Notes: generated by a model not told the origin, from the sequence alone. Numbered from the stretch's first letter, positions 13,783 to 22,702 are shown. The stretch is DNA of 26,067 nt from Bacillota bacterium (GCA_023389295.1 JAEWEO010000335.1:1-26067); one strand, 5' to 3'. Translations and numbers: made by a program.

Positions 13783-16281
13783 ATGATAACAAGAGAAAAA
13801 GAACTTTTTATACTGAACACAAAGGATACTACATATTGCTTTCGTGTTATGCCCTCAGGACATTTGGAGCATCTCTATTATGGGAAGAGAATTAATCTTA
13901 CCGCAGGATTCCATCCTTTGGAGGAGAAGATAGAATTTATCTCCGGTAATACGCTTAACTATTCAAAAGACACTCCAACACTCGGACTAGAGGACCGGTG
14001 TTTGGAGATGTCCTCTTATGGGAAGGGAGATATCAGAGAACCCTTTATTGAAATGACACATGAGGATGGTTCTACTACCTGTGATTTCTTGTTTTGCGAA
14101 GCAAGACTTTATAAGAATAAGAAGGAGCTTTTGACGTTACCATCGGCTTATCTGGATACAATGGCTGATGTTAGGTCTGTTGCTAATGCTGATACTGGGG
14201 CTGTTACTAATACAGAAACTACTGCTGGTGCTAATGCCGATACTATGTCTGTCGCTCATCTAGATTCTACTTCTGTCATGGATGCAAATTCAGTTCATGA
14301 TGGTGGCAGAAATTATATCAGTCTGGAGATTGAGTTAAAAGATAAAAACTATGGAATATCTTTATTACTCACTTACTCTGTTTTCTATGAAAGCAATATT
14401 ATAACAAGAAGTGCCAAGGTAAAAAATAATTCACAGAAGAATGTGAAACTAGATCGGATTATGAGCAATCAACTGGATCTTAATGCAGATGAGTATATGG
14501 TATCATCCTTTCGTGGCACATGGGTCAGAGAAATGAACAGGTACGATTTAGCGGCTACAGCTGGAATCCTTGTCATTGATACAAAAGCAGGAGTATCGAG
14601 TAATCGATGCAATCCATTTTTTATGGTAAGTAAGAAGGAAACCTGCGAGAATTATGGAGACTGTTATGGCTTTAATCTCATTTATAGTGGCAGCCATTAT
14701 GCAGCCTGTGAGTGTAACAGTTGGGGGAAGCTTAGAATTATTCAAGGAATTCAGCCAGCTGAGTTTCAGTTCCTCCTAAAGCCAGGAGATACCTTTGAAG
14801 CTCCGGAAGCTGTATTGACTTATTCCGACCAAGGTTATACAGGCATGAGTCACAATATGCATCATTTTATTCGAAACCACATCGTACGCGGTAAATGGAA
14901 GAATAAGATTCGCCCCGTCCTTATTAATAGCTGGGAGGCGAATTATTTCAAATTTAATGATGGAAAACTTCTAAAGCTTGCGAAGGAGGCAAAGGAAGTA
15001 GGGATTGAGCTCTTTGTATTGGATGACGGTTGGTTTGGAAAGCGTAACGATGATACCTCCTCCTTAGGAGACTGGCATGTAAATACGGAAAAATTGAAGG
15101 GTGGTCTTAAAAATCTTGCGGAGAAAATAAATGCGTTAGGGATGGATTTTGGCATTTGGGTAGAGCCGGAGATGGTGAATGAGGATAGTGACTGTTACCG
15201 AAAGCATCCTGACTGGGCGGTAAAACTACCGGCATCAGAACATTCCTTAGGTAGAAATCAGATGTTTTTAGATTTGACAAGAGAAGAAGTATGCAATTAT
15301 ATCATTGAGGAAATGACGAAAGTATTTTCTAGTGCAAATATTTCTTATGTGAAATGGGATATGAACCGAATTTTCTCGGACCGTTTTTCTAACTTTTTAG
15401 AAGCAGATCGGCAAAAGGAATTTGGTCATCGATATATATTGGGACTATACAAGATTCTAGGTCAACTTACCAAACGTTTTCCAAAAATCTTATTTGAAAG
15501 CTGTGCCTCTGGTGGAAATCGGTTTGACCTTGGTATGTTATGCTATATGCCGCAAATTTGGGCTAGTGATAACACGGATGCGATTTGTCGTGCTAAAATA
15601 CAAACAGGCTATAGCTATGGATATCCAATGTCTGTCATTAGTTCCCATGTATCAGATGCTCCGAATCATCAGACCCTACGAATGACCTCACTTGATACAC
15701 GGTTTGAAGTAGCAGCTTTTGGACTAATGGGTTATGAACTAAACCTGGTGGATTTAGGCCCCGAAGATAAGGAAAAGATAAAAGGGCAAATAGCCTATTA
15801 TAAAAAACATCGGAAAGCGTTACAGTTTGGTGATTATTACCGTATTAAAAGCGATGAAAAAGGCATTTATCAGTGGATGACGGTATCACCGGATAAGAAG
15901 AAAGCCTTTGGACTATATCTGCAAAAAGAAGTAGAAGCAAATACAGCTTACGCAAAATTTCAGACGAAGGGTCTTGATCCGAACAAAAAGTATCATTTTA
16001 CCAATCGTCAGCAGATATTCAATATCAAGGAATTTGGAGATTTAATCAATATGATTTCACCGATACATATTAAAAAAGATTCCCTAGCTCATAATATTGT
16101 TGCGAAGATAAAGAAAATGCCGGGTGAAATAGAAGATTGTACTGCTTATGGAAACGTATTTAACCATGCCGGTGTGAAGCTAAAACAAGGCTTTGGAGGA
16201 ACCGGTTATAATGATGAGATAAGACTATTTCAAGATTTTGCCTCTAGGCTATATGCATGGGAAGAAATAGACAATAGTTGA
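13783..16281 (+). CDS. Alpha-galactosidase, family GH36
   Basis: A cytoplasmic retaining enzyme of 832 residues that removes terminal alpha-1,6-galactose from melibiose, raffinose and galactomannan fragments. Order: N-terminal beta-supersandwich (about 1-335), (beta/alpha)8 barrel (about 375-700), C-terminal beta domain. The barrel has LDDGWFGKR (413-421), EPEMVN, the nucleophile D526 in KWDMNR, and WASDNTD with acid/base D596, seventy residues after the nucleophile as in Geobacillus AgaA, then SHVSDAPNHQT. No signal peptide. The ATG at 13783 is preferred over a TTG at 13759 because AAAGGTAAGG lies eight bases before it. It is longer than the usual 730-residue enzyme: residues about 125-173 form an Ala/Thr/Asp/Val-rich low-complexity insert in the N-terminal domain. 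It follows the symporter by 123 bp and is probably co-transcribed. Confidence 0.95.
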   Translation: MITREKELFILNTKDTTYCFRVMPSGHLEHLYYGKRINLTAGFHPLEEKIEFISGNTLNYSKDTPTLGLEDRCLEMSSYGKGDIREPFIEMTHEDGSTTCDFLFCEARLYKNKKELLTLPSAYLDTMADVRSVANADTGAVTNTETTAGANADTMSVAHLDSTSVMDANSVHDGGRNYISLEIELKDKNYGISLLLTYSVFYESNIITRSAKVKNNSQKNVKLDRIMSNQLDLNADEYMVSSFRGTWVREMNRYDLAATAGILVIDTKAGVSSNRCNPFFMVSKKETCENYGDCYGFNLIYSGSHYAACECNSWGKLRIIQGIQPAEFQFLLKPGDTFEAPEAVLTYSDQGYTGMSHNMHHFIRNHIVRGKWKNKIRPVLINSWEANYFKFNDGKLLKLAKEAKEVGIELFVLDDGWFGKRNDDTSSLGDWHVNTEKLKGGLKNLAEKINALGMDFGIWVEPEMVNEDSDCYRKHPDWAVKLPASEHSLGRNQMFLDLTREEVCNYIIEEMTKVFSSANISYVKWDMNRIFSDRFSNFLEADRQKEFGHRYILGLYKILGQLTKRFPKILFESCASGGNRFDLGMLCYMPQIWASDNTDAICRAKIQTGYSYGYPMSVISSHVSDAPNHQTLRMTSLDTRFEVAAFGLMGYELNLVDLGPEDKEKIKGQIAYYKKHRKALQFGDYYRIKSDEKGIYQWMTVSPDKKKAFGLYLQKEVEANTAYAKFQTKGLDPNKKYHFTNRQQIFNIKEFGDLINMISPIHIKKDSLAHNIVAKIKKMPGEIEDCTAYGNVFNHAGVKLKQGFGGTGYNDEIRLFQDFASRLYAWEEIDNS
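14155..14304 (+). repeat. Low-complexity repetitive insert within the GH36 gene
   Basis: About 50 codons rich in Ala, Asp, Thr, Ser and Val interrupt the N-terminal domain. Related units such as GCTAATGCTGATACTGGGGC and GCTAATGCCGATACTATGTC recur, giving VANADTGAV and GANADTMSV in the protein. Conserved sequence resumes at NYISLEIELKDK. The reading frame is kept. Confidence 0.7.
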
Positions 16282-16307
16282 TAGAATTAGCCTTCTAGAT
16301 TCAAAAT

Positions 16308-16349
16308 AACAGCTCCTAACTTCGTTTCATCTTGAAGTCAGGGGCTGTT
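16308..16349. terminator. Terminator between GH36 and the convergent acetyltransferase gene
   Basis: AACAGCTCCT and AGGGGCTGTT pair, continued after one mismatch by ACTTC/GAAGT, giving a long stem with a short loop. On the plus strand TCGCTTTT follows; on the minus strand TATTTTG follows. It can serve both convergent transcripts. Confidence 0.75.
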
Positions 16350-16370
16350 TCGCTTTTGGGTACTGCTAGG

Positions 16371-17222
16371 TTAAACTATATTACCATATACAATTGATTT
16401 CGTTACATACTCGGATATATATATTTCTTGGAATCCAAGACTATCATATAGTTTTCTTGCTTTGTTACCTACTACGCAATAAAGAGAAACCGCTTCATTT
16501 CCATCATCTAGTATTTTATTACAAATATACTTTACGAGGTTTCGTCCAATACCTTGTCCTTGATATTCACTTCTAACTGATACACTTCCTATTTCATCAC
16601 CATCAATATGAGCATAACCAACTATCATACCATCTTGAGTATAAACTAAGCGCTCATCTGCTGTTTTAGCCCAGTATTTACGCATATTTTCACTTGGTGG
16701 TTCAATAACGGAATCAGGGAAATCACCTACACTTACTCGCATTTCATGAAAGGCTTTTGCATACATCTCATGTGCCAAATCATAATCTTTATCGCAATAA
16801 TTCTTAATTGGTTGCTCTAGGATATCAAATCTACCACCTGAATATTTCATGTAAGCAGATGAGAATTTACGGGTATATCCAAATTTATTTACAAATGCTT
16901 TTGAGTGAATATTGTCCATTCGATATGTAGTTGTTATTTTTTCAACACTATTCGTATGTAGCCTTTCTTCGCACAATTTAAGAGCAGTCGATCCAATTCC
17001 TTTATTACGAAATTCCGGAATAATAAATAGGTATAGAAATGCATTTTTTTTTATTATGAGTTGCACAATACCAACTAATTGGTCATCATCGAAAATACAA
17101 TTAAAATTCTCCTCTTTATTCTTTAATGCCAATAAAAACTCAGCATCAGCATCCTCAAAATTTGATAGTTCGAATACCTTATCATACTCGGTATCAGACA
17201 TTTTTCTAACTGTAATATTCAT
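16371..17222 (-). CDS. Tandem-domain GNAT N-acetyltransferase
   Basis: 283 residues holding two GNAT folds in tandem. The N-terminal domain (about 1-130) has an acetyl-CoA loop RNKGIG at 72-77 after the strand LYLFIIPEF; the C-terminal domain (about 140-283) has QGQGIG at 221-226 after SVSVRSEY, and ends with the usual ARKLYDSLGFQE helix (255-266). Both pyrophosphate loops fit the R/Q-x-x-G-x-G/A rule, so both halves may bind acetyl-CoA; in many tandem GNATs only one is active. The acetyl acceptor (antibiotic, amino acid, peptide or polyamine) is not predictable. GGAAGG lies about six bases before the ATG. It is the last gene of a four-gene minus-strand run, and its 3' end is convergent with the alpha-galactosidase gene. 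Confidence 0.88.
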   Translation of the reverse strand: MNITVRKMSDTEYDKVFELSNFEDADAEFLLALKNKEENFNCIFDDDQLVGIVQLIIKKNAFLYLFIIPEFRNKGIGSTALKLCEERLHTNSVEKITTTYRMDNIHSKAFVNKFGYTRKFSSAYMKYSGGRFDILEQPIKNYCDKDYDLAHEMYAKAFHEMRVSVGDFPDSVIEPPSENMRKYWAKTADERLVYTQDGMIVGYAHIDGDEIGSVSVRSEYQGQGIGRNLVKYICNKILDDGNEAVSLYCVVGNKARKLYDSLGFQEIYISEYVTKSIVYGNIV

Positions 17223-17311
17223 GTTTTTCCTTCCTCTTTCTATTCAATATCAAGCAAATGAATTGAATTTCAAATTGTATTTATCATGATGGTTTACGGA
17301 GCAGACAATAA

Positions 17312-17686
17312 TTATTTCGATATATAATATCCTTTTAAATTTCCATCTTTAGTAACGACATAATCTCTATAACCCATGACACCAGTAGTTCGACCATTAA
17401 TAATAATAGATGTTTCAAGACTTATTTCATAATTGCCTCTATATCTCTCAATGCTTGTAATTCCATTATTATCATTATTATAATCAGAATTGTTTATTAA
17501 CCATTCGTTAAAGATGCTTAAAGCTTCTTTCGTAGAGTTAATCTCTACATTAAAATTGGCGACATCGTCGCAAACAGCCATTTTATTCATTGAAAAGTGT
17601 TTCTTTCTATTGGTGGGAACACTTAAGATAACTAATAATATTACGGCAAATATGGCGCAGAGTAAAAACAGTATGAACTTTTTCAT
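17312..17686 (-). CDS. Small membrane-anchored protein of unknown function
   Basis: 124 residues. MKKF followed by a strongly hydrophobic stretch to about residue 23 (FLLCAIFAVILLVILSV) is a signal-anchor or uncleaved signal peptide. There is a cysteine within the helix, but no proper lipobox is seen. The rest is predicted extracytoplasmic: charged, Asn-rich in the middle (NNSDYNNDNNG), then beta-like strands ending GYRDYVVTKDGNLKGYYISK. GGAGG stands seven bases before the ATG. It lies between two GNAT genes on the same strand, with 16 bp to the upstream one and about 90 bp to the downstream one, so it is likely co-transcribed with them. I do not recognise the family. Confidence 0.75.
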   Translation of the reverse strand: MKKFILFLLCAIFAVILLVILSVPTNRKKHFSMNKMAVCDDVANFNVEINSTKEALSIFNEWLINNSDYNNDNNGITSIERYRGNYEISLETSIIINGRTTGVMGYRDYVVTKDGNLKGYYISK

Positions 17687-17702
17687 TGTATTTCCTCCAG
17701 AC

Positions 17703-18233
17703 TTAATTACTTATCCATTCTTCTTTTAAAAGAGCATATTCATAGGTATCCTTCCATATAGGATTTTGAAATTCGTCTTTAAAGAAATATACATTTTTTA
17801 TTAAAAATCCTTCTCGTCTAAAATTTAAACTTTCTAGTAGCTTCCATGAATTCTTATTCTGTGGATCGCACATAGCTATAATCCGCCAAGCATTTTCTTT
17901 CTGAAATACATTATTAATTAATGATTCTACACTTTCTCTTGCATATCCTTGGTTCCAATAATTTCGATTAAATACATAACCTAACTCCCAAGTATCAAAT
18001 TCACCTTTTGCAAGATATAGGTTACCAATCAATTTACCCTCTTTTAATGTAACTGCAAAGAAATTTTTATCATTAGACCTTCTTATAGCTTCTAATTTTG
18101 CCTGTTGTAATGAAAATGGCCTATAAGGCTCATATCTTACAACTTCTTCGTCAGAAAGATATTCATATAAATCATCTCCATCATTAGCAGTAAAACTACG
18201 TATTAATAATCGTTTAGTATAAATGGCCTCCAT
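17703..18233 (-). CDS. GNAT acetyltransferase, RimJ/RimL-like
   Basis: 176 residues with the RimJ/RimL-type GNAT pattern: TKRLLIRSFTANDGDDLYEYL at the start (quoted by its ends TKRLLIRSF and LYEYL), WELGYVFNRNYWNQGYARES at 82-101 holding the acetyl-CoA loop, and NKNSWKLLESLNFRREG at 126-142. These enzymes acetylate N-terminal amino groups of ribosomal proteins or small amines; the acceptor is not known here. The frame continues upstream to 18272, but the ATG at 18233 is chosen because GGGGG lies seven bases before it and family members begin at the TKRL strand. With this start it does not overlap the preceding acetyltransferase gene and is 35 bp downstream of it. Second gene of the minus-strand run. 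Confidence 0.87.
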   Translation of the reverse strand: MEAIYTKRLLIRSFTANDGDDLYEYLSDEEVVRYEPYRPFSLQQAKLEAIRRSNDKNFFAVTLKEGKLIGNLYLAKGEFDTWELGYVFNRNYWNQGYARESVESLINNVFQKENAWRIIAMCDPQNKNSWKLLESLNFRREGFLIKNVYFFKDEFQNPIWKDTYEYALLKEEWISN

Positions 18234-18268
18234 ATACATACCCCCTTTACATTTATAGAAAATATCTA

Positions 18269-18745
18269 TCAATTCACTTTTAATTCGTAATAAACTAAAT
18301 TTTCATCATCATAAATATGTCTAAACCCTAATTTTTCTAATATATATTTACTTCTATTGTTTCTATGAACTGCATCTGCATAAATAGTATAAAGCCCTAA
18401 ATTATGAACTGCATAAACAATCATTAAACGTTCAGCTTCCGTACCAAATCCTTTTCCCTTTACTGTATCGTTAATTAAATGTATGCTTAGTGTACCACAA
18501 TGTTTTTCAAAATCTATTCGTTTTATTTGAATTTCGCCAATAACTTTTTTGTTATAACATATAGCGAAGAAGCGCCTTGTGGTATCTAAAACTTTGTCTA
18601 TATAAAAGGTATCAACCTTCTCTTTATTATAAATATACGTATCATAAGTCATAGCAGGGTCAGCTATATAATCCATGTAAAATTCATGGCATCGTTTTAA
18701 TGTATAAGGCATTAATGTTATTTTCTTACCTGCATCCATTTCCAT
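18269..18745 (-). CDS. GNAT acetyltransferase
   Basis: 158 residues, single GNAT domain. Strand CGTLSIHLI then NDTVKGKGFGTEAERLMIVY gives the acetyl-CoA loop at 95-104, and the C-terminal HRNNRSKYILEKLGFRHIY (127-145) is the usual last helix and strand. A trypanothione/spermidine- or RimJ-type relative is possible; the acceptor is unknown. GAGAGG stands about six bases before the ATG. It is the first gene of the minus-strand run, with a promoter about 70 bp upstream. AT-rich third positions match the neighbouring acetyltransferases and are lower in GC than the flanking ABC and GH36 genes, judged by eye. Confidence 0.87.
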   Translation of the reverse strand: MEMDAGKKITLMPYTLKRCHEFYMDYIADPAMTYDTYIYNKEKVDTFYIDKVLDTTRRFFAICYNKKVIGEIQIKRIDFEKHCGTLSIHLINDTVKGKGFGTEAERLMIVYAVHNLGLYTIYADAVHRNNRSKYILEKLGFRHIYDDENLVYYELKVN

Positions 18746-18815
18746 ATAATTTCCTCTCTCGATTTAATTTCTTAGATAAACATTAGTAGATGATTGCAGC
18801 CTAATCCCTGGTAAT

Positions 18816-18845
18816 ATTATACATCCAATACTATTTTATAATCAA
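18816..18845 (-). promoter_or_regulatory. Promoter for the acetyltransferase run
   Basis: On the minus strand: TTGATT (18845-18840), an 18 bp spacer, TATAAT (18821-18816). Perfect -10 and four of six in the -35. It lies about 70 bp before the first acetyltransferase start. Confidence 0.6.
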
Positions 18846-18926
18846 TGGTTTTAAAAACTATATAGGAATCGAACTGTATATTAGGTATAACCTTCATCCA
18901 AACGCATGTCGTTAAAGCTGCCTAAC

Positions 18927-18955
18927 TTGACGATAAAAATTGGAAGTGATACAAT
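18927..18955 (+). promoter_or_regulatory. Sigma-A promoter for the ABC exporter pair
   Basis: TTGACG (18927-18932), a 17 bp spacer, TACAAT (18950-18955): five of six in both boxes. It lies 67 bp before the TTG start at 19023. No regulator gene is adjacent. Confidence 0.75.
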
Positions 18956-19022
18956 AAAATAGTCTGTGAAATGCTTGAAAATCCTAATTCATTGGCATTG
19001 ATTATAACAGGAGGTTTTTACA

Positions 19023-20801
19023 TTGAAAAAAGTCTTTTATTATCTAAAACCCTATCGTTATCGAATGGCCTTCGGTTTTGTAGTTAAGGTATTAGGAACC
19101 TTTATGGATCTTGGATTACCCTGGGTTTTGGCTTATATCATAGATAGTGTAGTTCCTAAGAAAAATGTACCCCTTATTCTATGGTGGGGAGCCATTATGA
19201 TTGCCCTGGCTGTTGGAGCCAGAACCTTTAATATTATAGCAAACCGGATGGCATCAAAAGTTGCAAGAAATGCAGTAGAGGTTCTCAGACATGATCTCTT
19301 TGACAAAATTCTTAGTTTATCCGGTACACAGCTAGATTATTTTACTGTACCATCCTTGGAATCCAGGATGACTACAGATACCTACAATATACATAATATG
19401 ATTGGTGTGATGCAACGCATCGGTGTTCGTGCACCTATTATTTTGATTGGTGGAATTATTATCACAAGTACCCTTGAACCTGTCTTAACGTTGGTACTTC
19501 TTGGAGTACTTCCGTTTCTAGCATTTGTTGTTTTTCTGGTCTCTAAAAAGGGAATTCCCTATTATACACAATTACAAATATCAGTAGATAGAATGATACG
19601 TATTGTGAGAGAAAATATCACGGGAATAAGAATCATTAAAGCATTATCAAAAACGCAAAGTGAGAAGAACCGCTTTGATCAAATAAATTCTGAAGTATCT
19701 CAAAAGGAGCAAAAAGCAGGAATGACCATGGCTATTACTAACCCTGTGATGAATCTATTGCTTAATCTGGGATTAACCTTGGTAGTTATTGTAGGTGCCT
19801 ATCGTGTCAACAGCGGTGCTTCGGAGCCAGGCAAAATCGTAGCCTTTTTATCCTATTTTACTATTATGCTACAAGCAGTTATGGCAATTACAAGAATCTT
19901 TGTGGTGTATTCCAAAGCAAGCGCATCTGCCAGTCGTATTGCAGAAGTTTTGGATACGGAAGAGGATTTAAAGGTAATGGAGTCGAATGCAGTAGCAACA
20001 GCAGAACCAACAACAGATACATATACTCATTTAAATATCGATGAAGTTGTTACACAATCTGAAGTGAAGTTTGAAGAAGGACGAGAGCATATATCCTTTG
20101 ATCATGTATATTTTTCTTATGCTATGGAGCCATGTCTTACAGATATTCATTTTTCTATACCAAGAGGAGGAAGCCTTGGAATTATAGGCTCCACGGGTTC
20201 TGGTAAAACAACTCTAATCAATCTCTTAATGCGCTTTTATGATGTAGGTAAAGGTGAAATTCGAATTGATGGGAGGAATATTCGAAGTATTGATAAGCGT
20301 GAGCTTCGTAAAAAATTTGGTGTAGCATTTCAAAATGATATTCTATTTGCGGATACGGTTTATGAAAATATCAGTATGGGAAGGGAATTAGATAAGGCTA
20401 AAGTGCAGGAAGGGGCAGAGCATGCCCAAGCATCCTTTGTAGATGAATTAGATCAAAAGCTAGACTACAGATTAGCAATTAAGGGAAGTAACTTAAGCGG
20501 TGGTCAAAAGCAAAGACTTTTGATAGCCAGAGCTCTTGCCGGCGATCCGGAGATTATCATTTTGGATGATTCATCAAGTGCCCTAGACTATAAGACAGAT
20601 GCACAGCTACGCCAAGCAATCCGAAATCATTATAAGGACACAACGACGATTGTAATTGCTCAGAGAATTAGTTCCGTTATGAAATTGGATCATATTTTGG
20701 TGCTGGAGGATGGGCACATGGTGGGATATGGCTCCCACGAAGAATTGATAAATACCTGTGAGGTTTATCAGGAAATATACCAGTCACAGTTGATGTCCTA
20801 A
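19023..20801 (+). CDS. Heterodimeric ABC exporter, subunit with degenerate catalytic site
   Basis: 592 residues: a six-helix type IV exporter membrane domain (about 15-300) and a C-terminal ATPase domain (about 355-590). Walker A GSTGSGKT is at 389-396, LSGGQ at 491-495 and Walker B ILDD at 513-516. The catalytic base is Asp516 in place of Glu, and the switch histidine is Gln547 (IAQRIS). This Asp/Gln pair is the pattern of the degenerate-site subunit in TM287/288-, BmrCD- and LmrCD-type exporters. A linker of about 30 residues (318-350) between the domains is long and Thr/Ala-rich. It begins with TTG, supported by AGGAGG eight bases upstream and no better ATG. The partner gene follows after 64 bp. 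Likely exports hydrophobic compounds, lipids or peptides; the substrate is unknown. Confidence 0.93.
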   Translation: MKKVFYYLKPYRYRMAFGFVVKVLGTFMDLGLPWVLAYIIDSVVPKKNVPLILWWGAIMIALAVGARTFNIIANRMASKVARNAVEVLRHDLFDKILSLSGTQLDYFTVPSLESRMTTDTYNIHNMIGVMQRIGVRAPIILIGGIIITSTLEPVLTLVLLGVLPFLAFVVFLVSKKGIPYYTQLQISVDRMIRIVRENITGIRIIKALSKTQSEKNRFDQINSEVSQKEQKAGMTMAITNPVMNLLLNLGLTLVVIVGAYRVNSGASEPGKIVAFLSYFTIMLQAVMAITRIFVVYSKASASASRIAEVLDTEEDLKVMESNAVATAEPTTDTYTHLNIDEVVTQSEVKFEEGREHISFDHVYFSYAMEPCLTDIHFSIPRGGSLGIIGSTGSGKTTLINLLMRFYDVGKGEIRIDGRNIRSIDKRELRKKFGVAFQNDILFADTVYENISMGRELDKAKVQEGAEHAQASFVDELDQKLDYRLAIKGSNLSGGQKQRLLIARALAGDPEIIILDDSSSALDYKTDAQLRQAIRNHYKDTTTIVIAQRISSVMKLDHILVLEDGHMVGYGSHEELINTCEVYQEIYQSQLMS

Positions 20802-20865
20802 AACTTATAAATAATACTGAAGCAGAGTTATGTTTTCATGATTCTCTTTGAAAGGAGAGAAGGTT

Positions 20866-22653
20866 ATGCCTGCGAATACCAAACCAGGAAAGATTAGCGA
20901 AAAGACAGAAAAACCCAAAGATCCTAACTATGTGATGAAGCGTCTATGGAAATATTTTTATCATTATAAATGGATGTTACTTTTGGCTATGATATTAACC
21001 ATCATAGGTAATATGCTTGCACTTATTGGACCGATGTTATCCGGTTATGCCATTGATGCTATCGAGCCAGGCAAAGGACTTGTTATTTTTAAAACAGTAT
21101 TTTATTATGCATTTCTTATGATTGTGTTTTATGTGGTATCCTCCATTTTGTCATACCTCTTGTCCATATTGATGATACGCCTTAGCCAAAAAATTGTACA
21201 CAGGATGCGGGAAGATGTATTTACTAAATTGGTGGAACTGCCCGTGGGGTATTTTGATCGTCACCAGGCAGGAGATATTATAAGTAGAATATCCTATGAT
21301 ATTGATACGATAAACACTTCGTTATCCACGGACATTGTACAGGTACTTGCCAGCGTAATTACGGTCGTAGGATCCTTCGTGATGATGATAATTATCTCAC
21401 CACCCATGGTACTGGTGATGTTGGTAACAATACCATTATCCCTCTATTATACGCGGTACATGTCAAAGAAGGTAAAACCATTATTTCGCAGGCGTTCTGC
21501 AAAACTTGGTGAACTCAATGGCTTCATAGAAGAAATGGTGTCGGGGCAAAAGACAATTAAGGCATATGCTGCAGAAGAGGCTATCATGAAACGATTTAAT
21601 CATCTGAATGTTGAGACAGTCGATGCCTATTATGACGCAGAGTACTATGCCAGCATGACCGGTCCCACAGTTAATTTTATTAATAACCTGTCCTTAGCTC
21701 TCATCACGGTATTTGGTGCTGTATTATATTTATTCCAGCGAATTACACTAGGTAATATCTCATCCTTTGTTCAATATAGTAGGAAATTCTCTGGACCAAT
21801 TAGCGAACTGGCAAATATCATTAGTGAATTGCAGTCAGCTGCCGCTGCTGCAGAACGAGTATTTCGGCTTATGGATGAGGAGTCTGAATTGATGGACAAA
21901 GAGGACGCGAAAGAACTTACACAGGTTCATGGTGACGTATCTATGGAGGGGGTTTTCTTTGGGTATTTACCGGAGAAGACAATCATTAAAAATCTTTATC
22001 TTCATGCAAAACCAGGAAGCCTAACTGCCATCGTTGGACCGACAGGAGCCGGTAAAACGACAATCATTAACCTTTTGATGCGGTTCTATGATATCCTGGA
22101 GGGTGGCATATTTGTTGACAAAACAGAAATCAAAGACCTAACAAGAAGTAGTCTACGAAAATCCTTTGCAATGGTACTTCAGGATACCTGGTTGTTTCAA
22201 GGTAGTATTTTTGAAAATATAGCATATGGTAAAGAAGATGCGACGTTAGAGGAGGTAATGGAAGTTGCCAAGCTAGCCGGTATCCATTCCTTTATTAAAC
22301 GACTACCGCAAGGGTACGATACGATAATCAATGAAGATGGCATTAATATTTCCAAGGGACAGAAGCAGCTACTTACCATAGCAAGAGCAATGCTTTTGGA
22401 TGCCAAGATGCTAATACTAGATGAAGCCACCTCAAATGTCGATACAAGAACCGAGATTAAGATTCAGAAGGCCATGCGTAGGCTAATGGAACATAAGACC
22501 TGCTTTGTGATCGCTCATCGACTGTCTACCATCCAAGGAGCGGATAATATTTTGGTAGTGGATCATGGAAATGTGATAGAGCAGGGAACTCATACAGAGC
22601 TAATGGACAAGAAGGGATTTTATTATAGGCTTTATCAGTCACAATTTGAATAA
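20866..22653 (+). CDS. Heterodimeric ABC exporter, catalytically competent subunit
   Basis: 595 residues with the same plan: a membrane domain (about 35-330) and an ATPase domain (about 355-590). Walker A GPTGAGKT at 391-398, Walker B ILDE with catalytic Glu520, and switch His551 (IAHRLS) are canonical, but the signature reads ISKGQ (495-499) instead of LSGGQ. Since each site pairs one subunit's Walker motifs with the other's signature, the full site uses this Walker B with the LSGGQ of the first subunit, and the degenerate site uses the first subunit's Asp/Gln with this ISKGQ. The changes are therefore complementary and strongly support a heterodimer with the gene before it. The ATG at 20866 is chosen for AAAGGAGAG upstream; a TTG at 20848 would put that ribosome site inside the gene. 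The tyrS T-box promoter begins 15 bp after the stop. Confidence 0.94.
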   Translation: MPANTKPGKISEKTEKPKDPNYVMKRLWKYFYHYKWMLLLAMILTIIGNMLALIGPMLSGYAIDAIEPGKGLVIFKTVFYYAFLMIVFYVVSSILSYLLSILMIRLSQKIVHRMREDVFTKLVELPVGYFDRHQAGDIISRISYDIDTINTSLSTDIVQVLASVITVVGSFVMMIIISPPMVLVMLVTIPLSLYYTRYMSKKVKPLFRRRSAKLGELNGFIEEMVSGQKTIKAYAAEEAIMKRFNHLNVETVDAYYDAEYYASMTGPTVNFINNLSLALITVFGAVLYLFQRITLGNISSFVQYSRKFSGPISELANIISELQSAAAAAERVFRLMDEESELMDKEDAKELTQVHGDVSMEGVFFGYLPEKTIIKNLYLHAKPGSLTAIVGPTGAGKTTIINLLMRFYDILEGGIFVDKTEIKDLTRSSLRKSFAMVLQDTWLFQGSIFENIAYGKEDATLEEVMEVAKLAGIHSFIKRLPQGYDTIINEDGINISKGQKQLLTIARAMLLDAKMLILDEATSNVDTRTEIKIQKAMRRLMEHKTCFVIAHRLSTIQGADNILVVDHGNVIEQGTHTELMDKKGFYYRLYQSQFE

Positions 22654-22667
22654 GCAAAAAAAGGGTC

Positions 22668-22696
22668 TTGACATTTTTGAAAAGAGCTACTATACT
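22668..22696 (+). promoter_or_regulatory. Sigma-A promoter of the tyrS T-box transcript
   Basis: TTGACA (22668-22673), a 17 bp spacer, TATACT (22691-22696). The RNA would start near 22703, giving a leader of about 440 nt before tyrS. Confidence 0.8.
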
Positions 22697-22702
22697 AGCA
22701 TA

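Noticed and set aside
14161..14304. GH36 insert considered as a mobile element or frameshift
   Set aside because: The frame is kept throughout, there are no terminal inverted repeats or target duplications, and the sequence is simple repeat-like, so expansion is the better explanation.
16912..17289. 125-codon plus-strand frame opposite the tandem GNAT gene
   Set aside because: It is antisense to a well-supported two-domain acetyltransferase gene and its product (Ser/Phe-rich) matches no family.
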